A stretch of 15,772 bases of DNA from an uncultured Bacteroidales bacterium. GTDB taxonomy: Bacteria; Bacteroidota; Bacteroidia; Bacteroidales; UBA932. The stretch spans positions 1 through 15,772 of the forward strand of contig CAJOMB010000048.1 in assembly GCA_905235615.1 (NCBI GenBank), given 5' to 3'. Made by a program: the position numbers and the translations under genes. Shown here one piece after another: positions 1-6,924 of the stretch. How positions within the stretch are numbered: the stretch's first letter is position 1; every line of letters starts with the position of its first letter. Under the pieces are notes generated by a model. It had not been told where the DNA came from. It did no database searches and saw only the letters and a list, made by a program, of their open reading frames with translations.

Positions 1-1272
1 CCAGGCCGATCATGTGATACAGCCTTTCCTTCTCCTCCTCCGGGAGGTCTTCCAGCTTGCCGCTTTCCTCGGAGGTCTTTTTGGCCTCCTGGTACATGCT
101 CTCGATAAGGTCGTCGGCATCCACCACCGTGCCTTCGCGGGACTTCATCTTGCCTTCCGGAAGCTCCACCATGCCGTAGGAGAGGTGGTAAATCTGATCG
201 GCCCAGCCGAAGCCCAGCTTTTTGAGGATGAGCTTGAGCACCTGGAAGTGGTAATCCTGCTCGTTGCCCACCACATACACGTGGGAGTCCAGTTGATAGG
301 TATTGAAGCGGCGTTCCGCCGTGCCCAGGTCCTGGGTGATATAGACGGAACGTCTCCGCGCAGGACCAGCTTGCGGTCCAAGCCGTCGGCGGTGAGGTCG
401 CACCAGACGGAGCCGTCGGCCTCCTTCACGAAGACACCCGTTTCCAGGCCCTTCTGCACCAGTTCCTTGCCCAGGAGGTAGGTCTCGGACTCGTGGTCCA
501 CCTGGTCGAAGGTGATGCCCAGGGCCTTGTAAGTTTCGTCGAATCCCTTGTACACCCAGCCGTTCATCATGGCCCAGAGCTCACGCACATGCGGGTCTCC
601 GGCTTCCCAGTCCACCAGCATCCTGTGTACCTCATCGATAATTTCCGGGTGCTCCTTCTCCATCTTGGCGTAGGCCACGTAGCAGTCTCCCACCAGGTGG
701 TCCCCCTTCTTGCCGGTGCTCTCGGGCGTGGCGCCGTCGAAACACTTCTCCCAGGCATACATGCTCTTGCAGATGTGGACGCCGCGGTCGTTCACGATGG
801 TGCTCTTGATGACCTCGTTGCCGCAGGCCTTCAGGATGCGGGACACGCTGTCCCCCAGCAGGTTGTTGCGGATATGGCCCAGATGGAGGGGCTTGTTGGT
901 ATTGGGGGAGGAGAACTCCACCATGATGCGTTTTCCGCTGGCCGGCAGCTGGCCGAAGTTTTCATCGGCCGACAGGGCCTGCAGGCTCTCGTTCCAATAG
1001 ACGGGAGAGAAGGAAAGGTTCAAGAAACCCTTCACGGAGTTGAAGGCGCTGATTTCCGGGACATGGTCCACCAACCACCGGCCGATGACGTTGCCGGTGG
1101 CATCGGGGGCGGCGTGGGAGATTTTCAGCAGCGGGAAGGTAACCAGGGTATAGTCCCCTTCGAACTCCTTGCGGGTTACAGAGACCTGCAGGGAGGCGGC
1201 GGGGACATCGGCCCCGTAAAGGGCCTGCATGGCCAGGGCGGCCTTTTGCTGGATAAATGCCTCGGCCGTCAT
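1..1272 (-). CDS. argS: Arginyl-tRNA synthetase, frameshifted and cut by the left window edge
   Basis: Class I aminoacyl-tRNA synthetase that charges tRNA-Arg in the cytoplasm. The ATG at 1272-1270 opens an N-terminal tRNA-recognition domain, followed by the catalytic domain with the HIGH-type motif HLGHIRNN at about residues 132-139. The reading frame breaks at 347-351. Upstream it reads LVLRGD; the continuation VYITQDLGTAERRF lies in another frame. Only five bases separate the two where the family normally has three codons (Gly-Thr-Ser), a net loss of 4 bases. The second frame is fully open to position 1 and carries KMKSREGT, the KMSKS-like motif of ArgS, then YHMIGL at the edge. About 420 of the usual 550-600 residues lie here; the C-terminal anticodon-binding domain is outside. 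The start overlaps the rpoD stop (ATGA), suggesting translational coupling. A real null in an essential gene is unlikely, so a sequence error is favoured. Confidence 0.93.
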
Positions 1273-2129
1273 CCCAAATAGCCTTTAAGGAGTTTGGAAC
1301 GGTTGGGCATCTTGAGACGGCGGATGGCCTTCTCCTTAATCTGGCGCACACGCTCACGCGTGAGGCCGAAGCGTTCTCCAATCTCTTCCAAGGTCATTTC
1401 CTGGCAGCCGATGCCGAAGAAGGACTTCACAATCTCCCTTTCACGGTCCGTGAGGGTGCTCAGGGCACGCTCGATTTCCGTATTGAGGCTTTCATTCACC
1501 AGGCCGCGGTCTGCGGACGGGGAATCGTCGTTGGGAAGCACGTCCAGGAGGCTGTTGTCCTCCCCTTCCACGAAGGGAGCGTCCACGCTCACGTGGCGGC
1601 TGCCCACCCGCAGGGTGTCGGAAATCTTGTCCTTGGGAACGTCTATCATCTCGGAGAGTTCCTCATTCGTGGGCTGGCGCTCGTTCTCCTGCTCAAAGCG
1701 GGTGAGGGCCTTGTTGATCTTATTGAGGGAGCCCACCTGGTTCAAGGGCAGGCGGACGATACGGCTTTGTTCGGCCAGGGCCTGGAGGATGCTCTGACGG
1801 ATCCACCACACGGCGTAGGAGATGAATTTGAAACCACGGGTTTCGTCGAACTTCTCGGCGGCCTTGATGAGGCCCAGGTTGCCTTCGTTGATGAGGTCCG
1901 GAAGGCTGAGGCCCTGGTTCTGGTACTGCTTGGCCACGGAAACCACGAAACGCAGGTTGGCGCGGGTGAGTTTTTCCAAGGCTTCCTGGTCCCCTTTGCG
2001 GATGCGCTGGGCCAGTTCCACTTCTTCGTCGGGAGTCACAAGCTCTTCCCGGCCGATTTCCTGCAGGTACTTGTCCAGCGACGCGCTCTCGCGGTTGGTG
2101 ATGGACTTGGTAATTTTAAGTTGTCTCAT
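1269..2129 (-). CDS. rpoD: RNA polymerase primary sigma factor (RpoD/SigA)
   Basis: Housekeeping sigma-70 factor, 286 residues, the short form used by Bacteroidota; it lacks the long region 1.1 and the non-conserved insert of E. coli RpoD. Region 1.2 covers about residues 15-45. Region 2 covers about 55-125 and includes GLIKAAEKFD and the -10-binding, melting segment FISYAVWWIRQSI. Region 3 covers about 130-205. Region 4, with the -35-binding helix-turn-helix, covers about 220-275 (TLEEIGERFGLTRERVRQIK). The protein would recognise the TAnnTTTG-type promoters found elsewhere in this window. It lies 72 bases downstream of degP on the same strand, with a strong inverted repeat in the gap. Its TGA stop overlaps the argS ATG by four bases. 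No clear promoter of its own was found in the gap. The identification is secure. Confidence 0.97.
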   Translation of the reverse strand: MRQLKITKSITNRESASLDKYLQEIGREELVTPDEEVELAQRIRKGDQEALEKLTRANLRFVVSVAKQYQNQGLSLPDLINEGNLGLIKAAEKFDETRGFKFISYAVWWIRQSILQALAEQSRIVRLPLNQVGSLNKINKALTRFEQENERQPTNEELSEMIDVPKDKISDTLRVGSRHVSVDAPFVEGEDNSLLDVLPNDDSPSADRGLVNESLNTEIERALSTLTDREREIVKSFFGIGCQEMTLEEIGERFGLTRERVRQIKEKAIRRLKMPNRSKLLKGYLG

Positions 2130-2141
2130 TTATATACAATA

Positions 2142-2180
2142 ATTTCGGTCAGCTCCATGGGGTAAGGAACTGACCGAAAT
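2142..2180 (-). terminator. Inverted repeat between degP and rpoD (possible terminator or leader hairpin)
   Basis: A perfect 11-base inverted repeat, ATTTCGGTCAG at 2142-2152 and CTGACCGAAAT at 2170-2180, with a 17-base loop whose flanks add three more possible pairs. It sits in the 72-base gap between the degP stop and the rpoD start, reading on the minus strand. After the stem the minus strand runs into TTATTGTATATAA, which is T-rich but lacks a clean T-run. It could attenuate read-through from degP into rpoD, act in the rpoD 5' leader, or bind a dimeric regulator. The repeat is directly visible; its role is inferred. Confidence 0.55.
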
Positions 2181-2201
2181 CACTGGATGCGCGGCAATCC
2201 C

Positions 2202-3653
2202 TTACTTGCCGAAACCAAAGTAGAAGGACCTTCCGTTCTTGTCCACACCTTCCAGATAGATGGCGCGGGTGGCCTTCTTGGCCTTGGCTACGACTTCTTC
2301 GGGTTTTGAAACGGCGGTGTCATTCACGAAAGTGATGATGCTTCCGGCCTTGGCTCCGGCCTCCGCCATCTTGCCGCTTCCGAGGGAAACAATCTCCACA
2401 CCGCCCTTGAGGCCCAGTGCTTTGAGGGTTTCCGGATCGGCCGCTTTCAGGCTGGCTCCGTAGAAGGAGACGGCACCGTCCAGGCTGGTTGCTCCGTTGG
2501 TCTGGGAGCTGGCCTGGAAGACCACCTGGGCTTCCTGCTGCTTCCCGTCACGGATATAGGTGATGGCAGCCTTGTCTCCGGGATGGTAACTGCTCACGCG
2601 GGCCTGCACAGAGGAAGCGTCCGTAATTTTCTGACCGTCAATGGCCACGATGACGTCGTTCTTCTGAAGGCCGGCCTTGTCGGCAGCACTTCCCTTCAAA
2701 ACCTCGTTAATATATACGCCGGACACGGCGGAAAGTTTCATTTCGTCGGCAAACTTTTTGTCCACGTTGCTCATGGAGATTCCCAGGACGGCACGCTTCA
2801 CGCTGCCGAAGTCCATCAGGTCTTCCGCCACGCGCTTGACGATGTTCACGGGAACGGCGAAGGAGTAGCCGGTATAGGAGCCTGTCTGGCTCACGATGGC
2901 GGTGTTGATGCCCACCAGTTCACCCTTTTTGTTCACCAGAGCGCCGCCGCTGTTGCCGGGGTTCACGGCCGCATCCGTCTGGATGAAGGACTCGATCTTG
3001 AATTCACCGGAATTGTCCGGCATGCTGCGGCCCTTGGCGCTCACAATACCGGCCGTGATGGTGGAACGAAGCTGGGCGCCCAGCGGGGAGCCGATGGCCA
3101 GCACCCACTCGCCCAGACGCAGGGCGTCGGAGTCGCCCAGGGCGATGGCCGGCAGATTGGTGGCATCCACCTTGATGATGGCCACGTCCGTGGCGGGGTC
3201 CGTGCCCACCACCGTGGCTTCATACTGCTGGTTGTTGTTGAGCGTGACCTGGATGCTGGTGGCACCGGCCACCACGTGGTTGTTGGTCACGATGTAGCCG
3301 TCCGGACGGATGATGACGCCGGATCCGCTGCCGCGCTGCTCGCGGGGCTGGCCGAAGCCGTAACCGTTCCCGAAGCCGAAGAAGAATTCGAAGGGGTCGA
3401 TGGAGCGGGACTGGCTCTGAACGGTCACCTCCACATAAACGACGGACTCCACGGCCGTCTCAGCGGCATAGGTGAAGTCCGGATAATCCGAGTCTGCCAA
3501 ATTGACAGTGCGATATTCCACGGTGTTGCCGGCAACGTCCGTCACCACGGTGGTGGGCTCGGAAGCCGGCTGAGGAGCGCTGGCCTTCACCACGCCAAAT
3601 GCGGTGAGACCGCCGGCCAGAATAGATAATAGTACAGTTGTCATGTTTTTCAT
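2202..3653 (-). CDS. degP: Do/DegP-family periplasmic serine protease with two PDZ domains
   Basis: HtrA/Deg envelope protease and chaperone, 483 residues, that degrades misfolded periplasmic proteins. An N-terminal hydrophobic segment (about residues 5-24) is a signal peptide or signal anchor. The trypsin-like domain spans about 65-275. The catalytic triad is visible as H126 (TNNHVV), D156 (ATDVAI) and S235 (NPGNSGGAL). PDZ1 lies at about 285-380 and a divergent PDZ2 at about 395-475. A Phe/Gly-rich segment (residues 86-102) before the core corresponds to the flexible LA-loop region. The gene is divergent from dnaN across 104 bases. A near-match to the -7 box, TAAGTTTTG, lies at 3700-3692 on the minus strand but has one extra base. 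It is upstream of rpoD on the same strand. It could equally be called degQ or htrA; the family is certain, the exact symbol less so. Confidence 0.94.
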   Translation of the reverse strand: MKNMTTVLLSILAGGLTAFGVVKASAPQPASEPTTVVTDVAGNTVEYRTVNLADSDYPDFTYAAETAVESVVYVEVTVQSQSRSIDPFEFFFGFGNGYGFGQPREQRGSGSGVIIRPDGYIVTNNHVVAGATSIQVTLNNNQQYEATVVGTDPATDVAIIKVDATNLPAIALGDSDALRLGEWVLAIGSPLGAQLRSTITAGIVSAKGRSMPDNSGEFKIESFIQTDAAVNPGNSGGALVNKKGELVGINTAIVSQTGSYTGYSFAVPVNIVKRVAEDLMDFGSVKRAVLGISMSNVDKKFADEMKLSAVSGVYINEVLKGSAADKAGLQKNDVIVAIDGQKITDASSVQARVSSYHPGDKAAITYIRDGKQQEAQVVFQASSQTNGATSLDGAVSFYGASLKAADPETLKALGLKGGVEIVSLGSGKMAEAGAKAGSIITFVNDTAVSKPEEVVAKAKKATRAIYLEGVDKNGRSFYFGFGK

Positions 3654-3721
3654 GTCTATAGTTGCATTAATTTTTTCCGGCTTTGGGAAATCAAAACTTA
3701 TGCCATTTGCAAGAAAATGCT

Positions 3722-3729
3722 TATATTTG
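3722..3729 (+). promoter_or_regulatory. Bacteroidota -7 promoter box for dnaN
   Basis: TATATTTG matches the TAnnTTTG -7 consensus exactly and lies 28 bases before the dnaN ATG, giving a predicted leader of roughly 20-25 bases. No good TTTG -33 element is seen at the right spacing. The position in the divergent degP-dnaN gap supports it. Confidence 0.6.
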
Positions 3730-3757
3730 TAGGACTTGAAAATAAAAAGAACGCAAT

Positions 3758-4879
3758 ATGAATCTGACCATTTCCAGCACCAATCTCCTGAAGGCCCTCA
3801 TGGATGTTTCCAAGGCCATCCCGTCCAAGTCTCCGCTTCCCATCCTGGAGAACTTCCTGTTTGTACTCAAGGACGGCAAGTTGGAAATCACCGCCTCGGA
3901 CTCCGAGCTCACCCTGCGCACCGCCATCGAGGTGGACAGTTGTGACGAGGAAGGTTCCGTGGCCGTTCCAGCCCGTCACATGACGGACCTTCTGAAAGAA
4001 CTCCCGGACCAGCCGCTCCGCATCAAGACCGTCTCCGACGCCTCTTTCGAGTGCAGCTGGGCCAGCGGCAACTCCGTCCTCCCCTATTTCCCGGCCGATG
4101 ATTACCCGGAAATCAAAACCACCGGAGAGGACGCCCTCAAGGTTGTCTTCCCGGCCGAAAGCCTGGTGGACGGCATCCAGGGCACCATTTACGCCACCGC
4201 CGACGACGAAATCCGTCCGGCCATGAACGGTATCTTCTTCGATATAGACCTGGAAAGCACCACGCTGGTGGCCTCCGATTCCCACAAGCTCATCTGCTAC
4301 ACCACCAAAGATGTGAAGGCCACGGAGAAGGCTTCCTTCATCCTGCACAAGAAGCCGGCCGCCGTGCTGCGTTCCATCATCGGCAAGGACGTGGAAAACG
4401 TGGAGATTGCCTTTGACAGCGCCACCGCCCAGTTCACCTTCGGCAGCACCACCATGGTGTGCCGGCTGGTAGTGGGCAAATATCCCAAGTACCGGGAAGT
4501 CATCCCCATGAACAACTCCAACGTGCTGCAGATAGACCGTCAGCTCCTCATGAATACGGTGAAGCGTGTGGCCGTGTGCGCCAACAAGGCCTCCAACCAC
4601 ATCAAGTTCACCCTCAAGGAGGGCCAGTTGGAGATATCGGCCCAGGACCTGGGCTTCGCCCTGGCCGCCTATGAGAAGATTTCCTGCAACTACGCCGGAG
4701 ACGAGCTCACCATCGGCTTCAAATCCACTTTCCTCACGGAAATCCTCGCCAACATGAGCTGCAACGGCCTCACCATCAAGTTTGCCGATGCCCGCCGCGC
4801 CGCGCTCATCCTCCCCGCGGAGGAAGAGGCCGATACCGAGAAAGTGTGTGGCATCCTTATGCCAATTATGATTCAATAG
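3758..4879 (+). CDS. dnaN: DNA polymerase III beta subunit (sliding clamp)
   Basis: Ring-forming processivity clamp of the replicative polymerase, 373 residues, the usual length, built of three similar clamp domains of about 120 residues each. Recognisable features are the N-terminus MNLTISSTNLLKAL, the segment KSPLPILENFLF at about residues 24-35, NGIFFDI near residue 155, the SHKL segment after it, and the C-terminal MPIMIQ, which forms part of the partner-binding pocket. The ATG is preceded by an A-rich stretch (aataaaaagaacgcaat) rather than a Shine-Dalgarno sequence, as is usual in Bacteroidota. Its own -7 box is at 3722-3729. The next gene, a proofreading-type exonuclease, begins 4 bases after the stop, so the two are almost certainly co-transcribed. 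There is no dnaA next to it, so this is not the classical dnaA-dnaN origin arrangement. Confidence 0.97.
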   Translation: MNLTISSTNLLKALMDVSKAIPSKSPLPILENFLFVLKDGKLEITASDSELTLRTAIEVDSCDEEGSVAVPARHMTDLLKELPDQPLRIKTVSDASFECSWASGNSVLPYFPADDYPEIKTTGEDALKVVFPAESLVDGIQGTIYATADDEIRPAMNGIFFDIDLESTTLVASDSHKLICYTTKDVKATEKASFILHKKPAAVLRSIIGKDVENVEIAFDSATAQFTFGSTTMVCRLVVGKYPKYREVIPMNNSNVLQIDRQLLMNTVKRVAVCANKASNHIKFTLKEGQLEISAQDLGFALAAYEKISCNYAGDELTIGFKSTFLTEILANMSCNGLTIKFADARRAALILPAEEEADTEKVCGILMPIMIQ

Positions 4880-4883
4880 TTCT

Positions 4884-5777
4884 ATGGAACTCAATCTTCA
4901 ACGGCCGTTGCTCTTCTTCGACATAGAGAGCACCGGCCTTAATATTGCCACTGACTGCATTTGTGAGCTGAGTTTTGTAAAGGTGTTCCCCGGAGGGGAG
5001 ACACGCATCAAGACTTGGCGTTTCAAGCCCTGGGACTATGTGACCCAGCGGCAGTATCCCATTGCGCCGCAGGCATCGGCCGTCAATGGCATCAAGGACG
5101 AAGACCTGGCCGGCTGCCCCCGCTTCTGCGACAGCGTGGACGAGGTGGTTCAGTGGCTTGCGGACGCAGACCTGGCGGGCTTCAACTCCGCCAAGTTCGA
5201 CCTCCCCATGCTGGCCGAGGAAATTGAGCGTGTGAGGCTTTACATGCACAAGGACATTGACATAGACCTCCACGCCAAGCTGATGGTGGACGTGCAGAAC
5301 ATCTACCATTACATGGAACCCCGCAACCTCAAGGCCGCCTACCGCTTCTATTGCGGCGGCGAGGATTTTGAGAACGCCCATACCGCCGAGGCGGACACCG
5401 TGGCCACCTATGAGGTGCTCAAAGGCCAGTTGGACATGTATCCGGACAAACTCAAAAACGACGTGAGTTTCCTCTCCACCGTGGCCGGAAGGCCCCGTAC
5501 GGTGGATTATGCCGGAAGGCTGCTCATGGGAGAGGGTGAAGAGCCCATCGTGAGTTTTGGCAAGCACAAGGGCAAGACGGCCCGGGAAGTATGGGAGACG
5601 GAGCCTTCCTATTTTGCCTGGATTGAGGGCGGAGACTTCACCTTGGACACCAAACGGCAGTTTGCCAATCTCAAGGCCCGCTTCCAGAAAGAGAAGAAAG
5701 AGGCCCTGAACCGCCCCGCCACCTCGGACGAGCTGCAGGGACTGGCCAGTAAATTCAATACGGGAAAGCTCTTTTAA
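4884..5777 (+). CDS. DEDDh 3'-5' exonuclease (Pol III epsilon-like) with ExoX-like C-terminal domain
   Basis: DnaQ-type exonuclease of 297 residues, predicted to remove nucleotides from DNA 3' ends. All DEDDh motifs are present: ExoI FFDIEST with D13 and E15, ExoII GFNSAKFDLPML with D106, and ExoIII HTAEAD with H166 and D171. After the nuclease core (about residues 8-185) comes a small domain at about 220-262, with FGKHKGK and then PSYFAWI; this matches the C-terminal domain of exodeoxyribonuclease X-like proteins. The stop overlaps the -33 region of the following promoter. Immediate coupling to dnaN (4-base gap) fits a clamp-associated proofreading or repair role. No QLxLF-type clamp-binding motif was recognised with confidence. 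It may be annotated as dnaQ, but it is not the canonical E. coli epsilon, so no symbol is assigned. Confidence 0.9.
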   Translation: MELNLQRPLLFFDIESTGLNIATDCICELSFVKVFPGGETRIKTWRFKPWDYVTQRQYPIAPQASAVNGIKDEDLAGCPRFCDSVDEVVQWLADADLAGFNSAKFDLPMLAEEIERVRLYMHKDIDIDLHAKLMVDVQNIYHYMEPRNLKAAYRFYCGGEDFENAHTAEADTVATYEVLKGQLDMYPDKLKNDVSFLSTVAGRPRTVDYAGRLLMGEGEEPIVSFGKHKGKTAREVWETEPSYFAWIEGGDFTLDTKRQFANLKARFQKEKKEALNRPATSDELQGLASKFNTGKLF

Positions 5778-5802
5778 ATATCGGCAAATATTACTATATT
5801 TG
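5772..5802 (+). promoter_or_regulatory. Promoter of the 3-keto-sugar operon
   Basis: TATATTTG at 5795-5802 is an exact TAnnTTTG -7 box. A partial -33 element (TTTT at 5772-5775, consensus TTTG) lies 19 bases upstream and overlaps the exonuclease stop codon. The predicted start is near 5808, giving a leader of about 24 bases before the ATG at 5832. This suggests the sugar operon is transcribed separately from dnaN. No operator repeat was recognised. Confidence 0.6.
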
Positions 5803-5831
5803 TAGGAAATACTCAGCGTACTAAAACTAAA

Positions 5832-6911
5832 ATGGCAGGCATCAAAACAGCAATCATCGGATATGGAAGGATGGGAGCGTGTTATCGGAAGGTGATTCTC
5901 GATAATAAGGACCTTGAGCTGAAGGTGATTTGTGATGCCTCCCCCGCCCAGAGAGAATGGGCGGCCAAGGATGCCCCGGAGGCCCTGGTAACGGACAATC
6001 CCGGGCAGATTTACGCAGACCCTGAGATTCAGCTGGTTGTCCTCTGCGCCCTGGCCAACTCCCGCAAGGAGCAGATTGAGCGCTGTTTTGCCGCCGGCAA
6101 GCATGTGATATCCGAGAAGCCCATAGGCGTTACTCCCGGGCAGGAAAAGGAATTGGTGGCATTGGCTGCGTCCGTGCCCCAGTTTTCTGCCGTGAACCTG
6201 TATCTGAGGAACTCCTGGTATCACCAGGAAATGAAGGCTTTTGTGGAGTCGGGGCAGATTGGGGATCTGGCCATCGTAAAAATCTGCCACATGACACCGG
6301 GTCTGGCGCCGGGAGAAGGGCACGAATACGAAGGTCCCTGTTTCCACGACTGCGGCATGCACTATGTGGACATTGCACGCTGGTATGCCGGCGCCCCGTA
6401 TAAAACCTGGAACGCACAGGGCATCCGGATGTGGGACTACAAAGACCCCTGGTGGCTCAACAGCCATGGGACGTTTGAAAACGGTGTGGTATTTGACATT
6501 ACGCAGGGTTTCGTGTACGGACAGCTCTCCAAGGAGCAGACCCACCACTCGTATGTGGACCTCATCGGAACCCGCGGAGTCATCCACCTGACCCACGATT
6601 TCAAGACGGCCCATGTGGAAATGAGGGGAACGGACAAGACGGTCATTCTGGACAAGCCTTTCGGAGAGAAGAACCTGCCGGTCTTGTGCAGTGAAATGGC
6701 ACATAGCATCCTCTCCGGGCGCAGGGACCCTGCCATGCCTCCGTTCAAGGACGCGGCAGAGGCTTCCGAGGTGGCCTGGAAGATGCTTGAGGATGCCCGT
6801 GAACACGAAATGCCGGTAAAGGGAACGGATGAAGAGCTGGTGCAGATCCGGGAACGCCGCAGCCGCATGACAGACGGCTACGGCCTGCTGAAAAAAAGAC
6901 ATAACCACTAA
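5832..6911 (+). CDS. Gfo/Idh/MocA-family NAD(P)-dependent oxidoreductase, no signal peptide
   Basis: Predicted sugar dehydrogenase or reductase of 359 residues. An N-terminal Rossmann fold begins at once with IIGYGRMG (G10, G12, G15), which binds the nicotinamide cofactor. SEKPIG holds the family's catalytic lysine K96. The alpha/beta substrate domain carries HDCGMHYVDIARW, with D173, H177 and D180 in the D-x3-H-x2-D pattern of the family active site. There is no signal peptide or membrane segment, so it should act in the cytoplasm, unlike the three genes after it. It is the first gene of a four-gene operon; the next ATG is 13 bases after its stop. Given its DUF1080 and TIM-barrel neighbours, the likely role is oxidation of a glycoside at C3 or reduction of a 3-keto sugar. 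The substrate is unknown, and inositol or other polyol dehydrogenase activity cannot be excluded. Confidence 0.9.
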   Translation: MAGIKTAIIGYGRMGACYRKVILDNKDLELKVICDASPAQREWAAKDAPEALVTDNPGQIYADPEIQLVVLCALANSRKEQIERCFAAGKHVISEKPIGVTPGQEKELVALAASVPQFSAVNLYLRNSWYHQEMKAFVESGQIGDLAIVKICHMTPGLAPGEGHEYEGPCFHDCGMHYVDIARWYAGAPYKTWNAQGIRMWDYKDPWWLNSHGTFENGVVFDITQGFVYGQLSKEQTHHSYVDLIGTRGVIHLTHDFKTAHVEMRGTDKTVILDKPFGEKNLPVLCSEMAHSILSGRRDPAMPPFKDAAEASEVAWKMLEDAREHEMPVKGTDEELVQIRERRSRMTDGYGLLKKRHNH

Positions 6912-6924
6912 ACAAAAAACTGAT

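Noticed and set aside
1257..2165. A plus-strand open frame covering rpoD
   Set aside because: The minus strand encodes an unmistakable sigma-70 factor with regions 2 to 4; the plus frame is its shadow.
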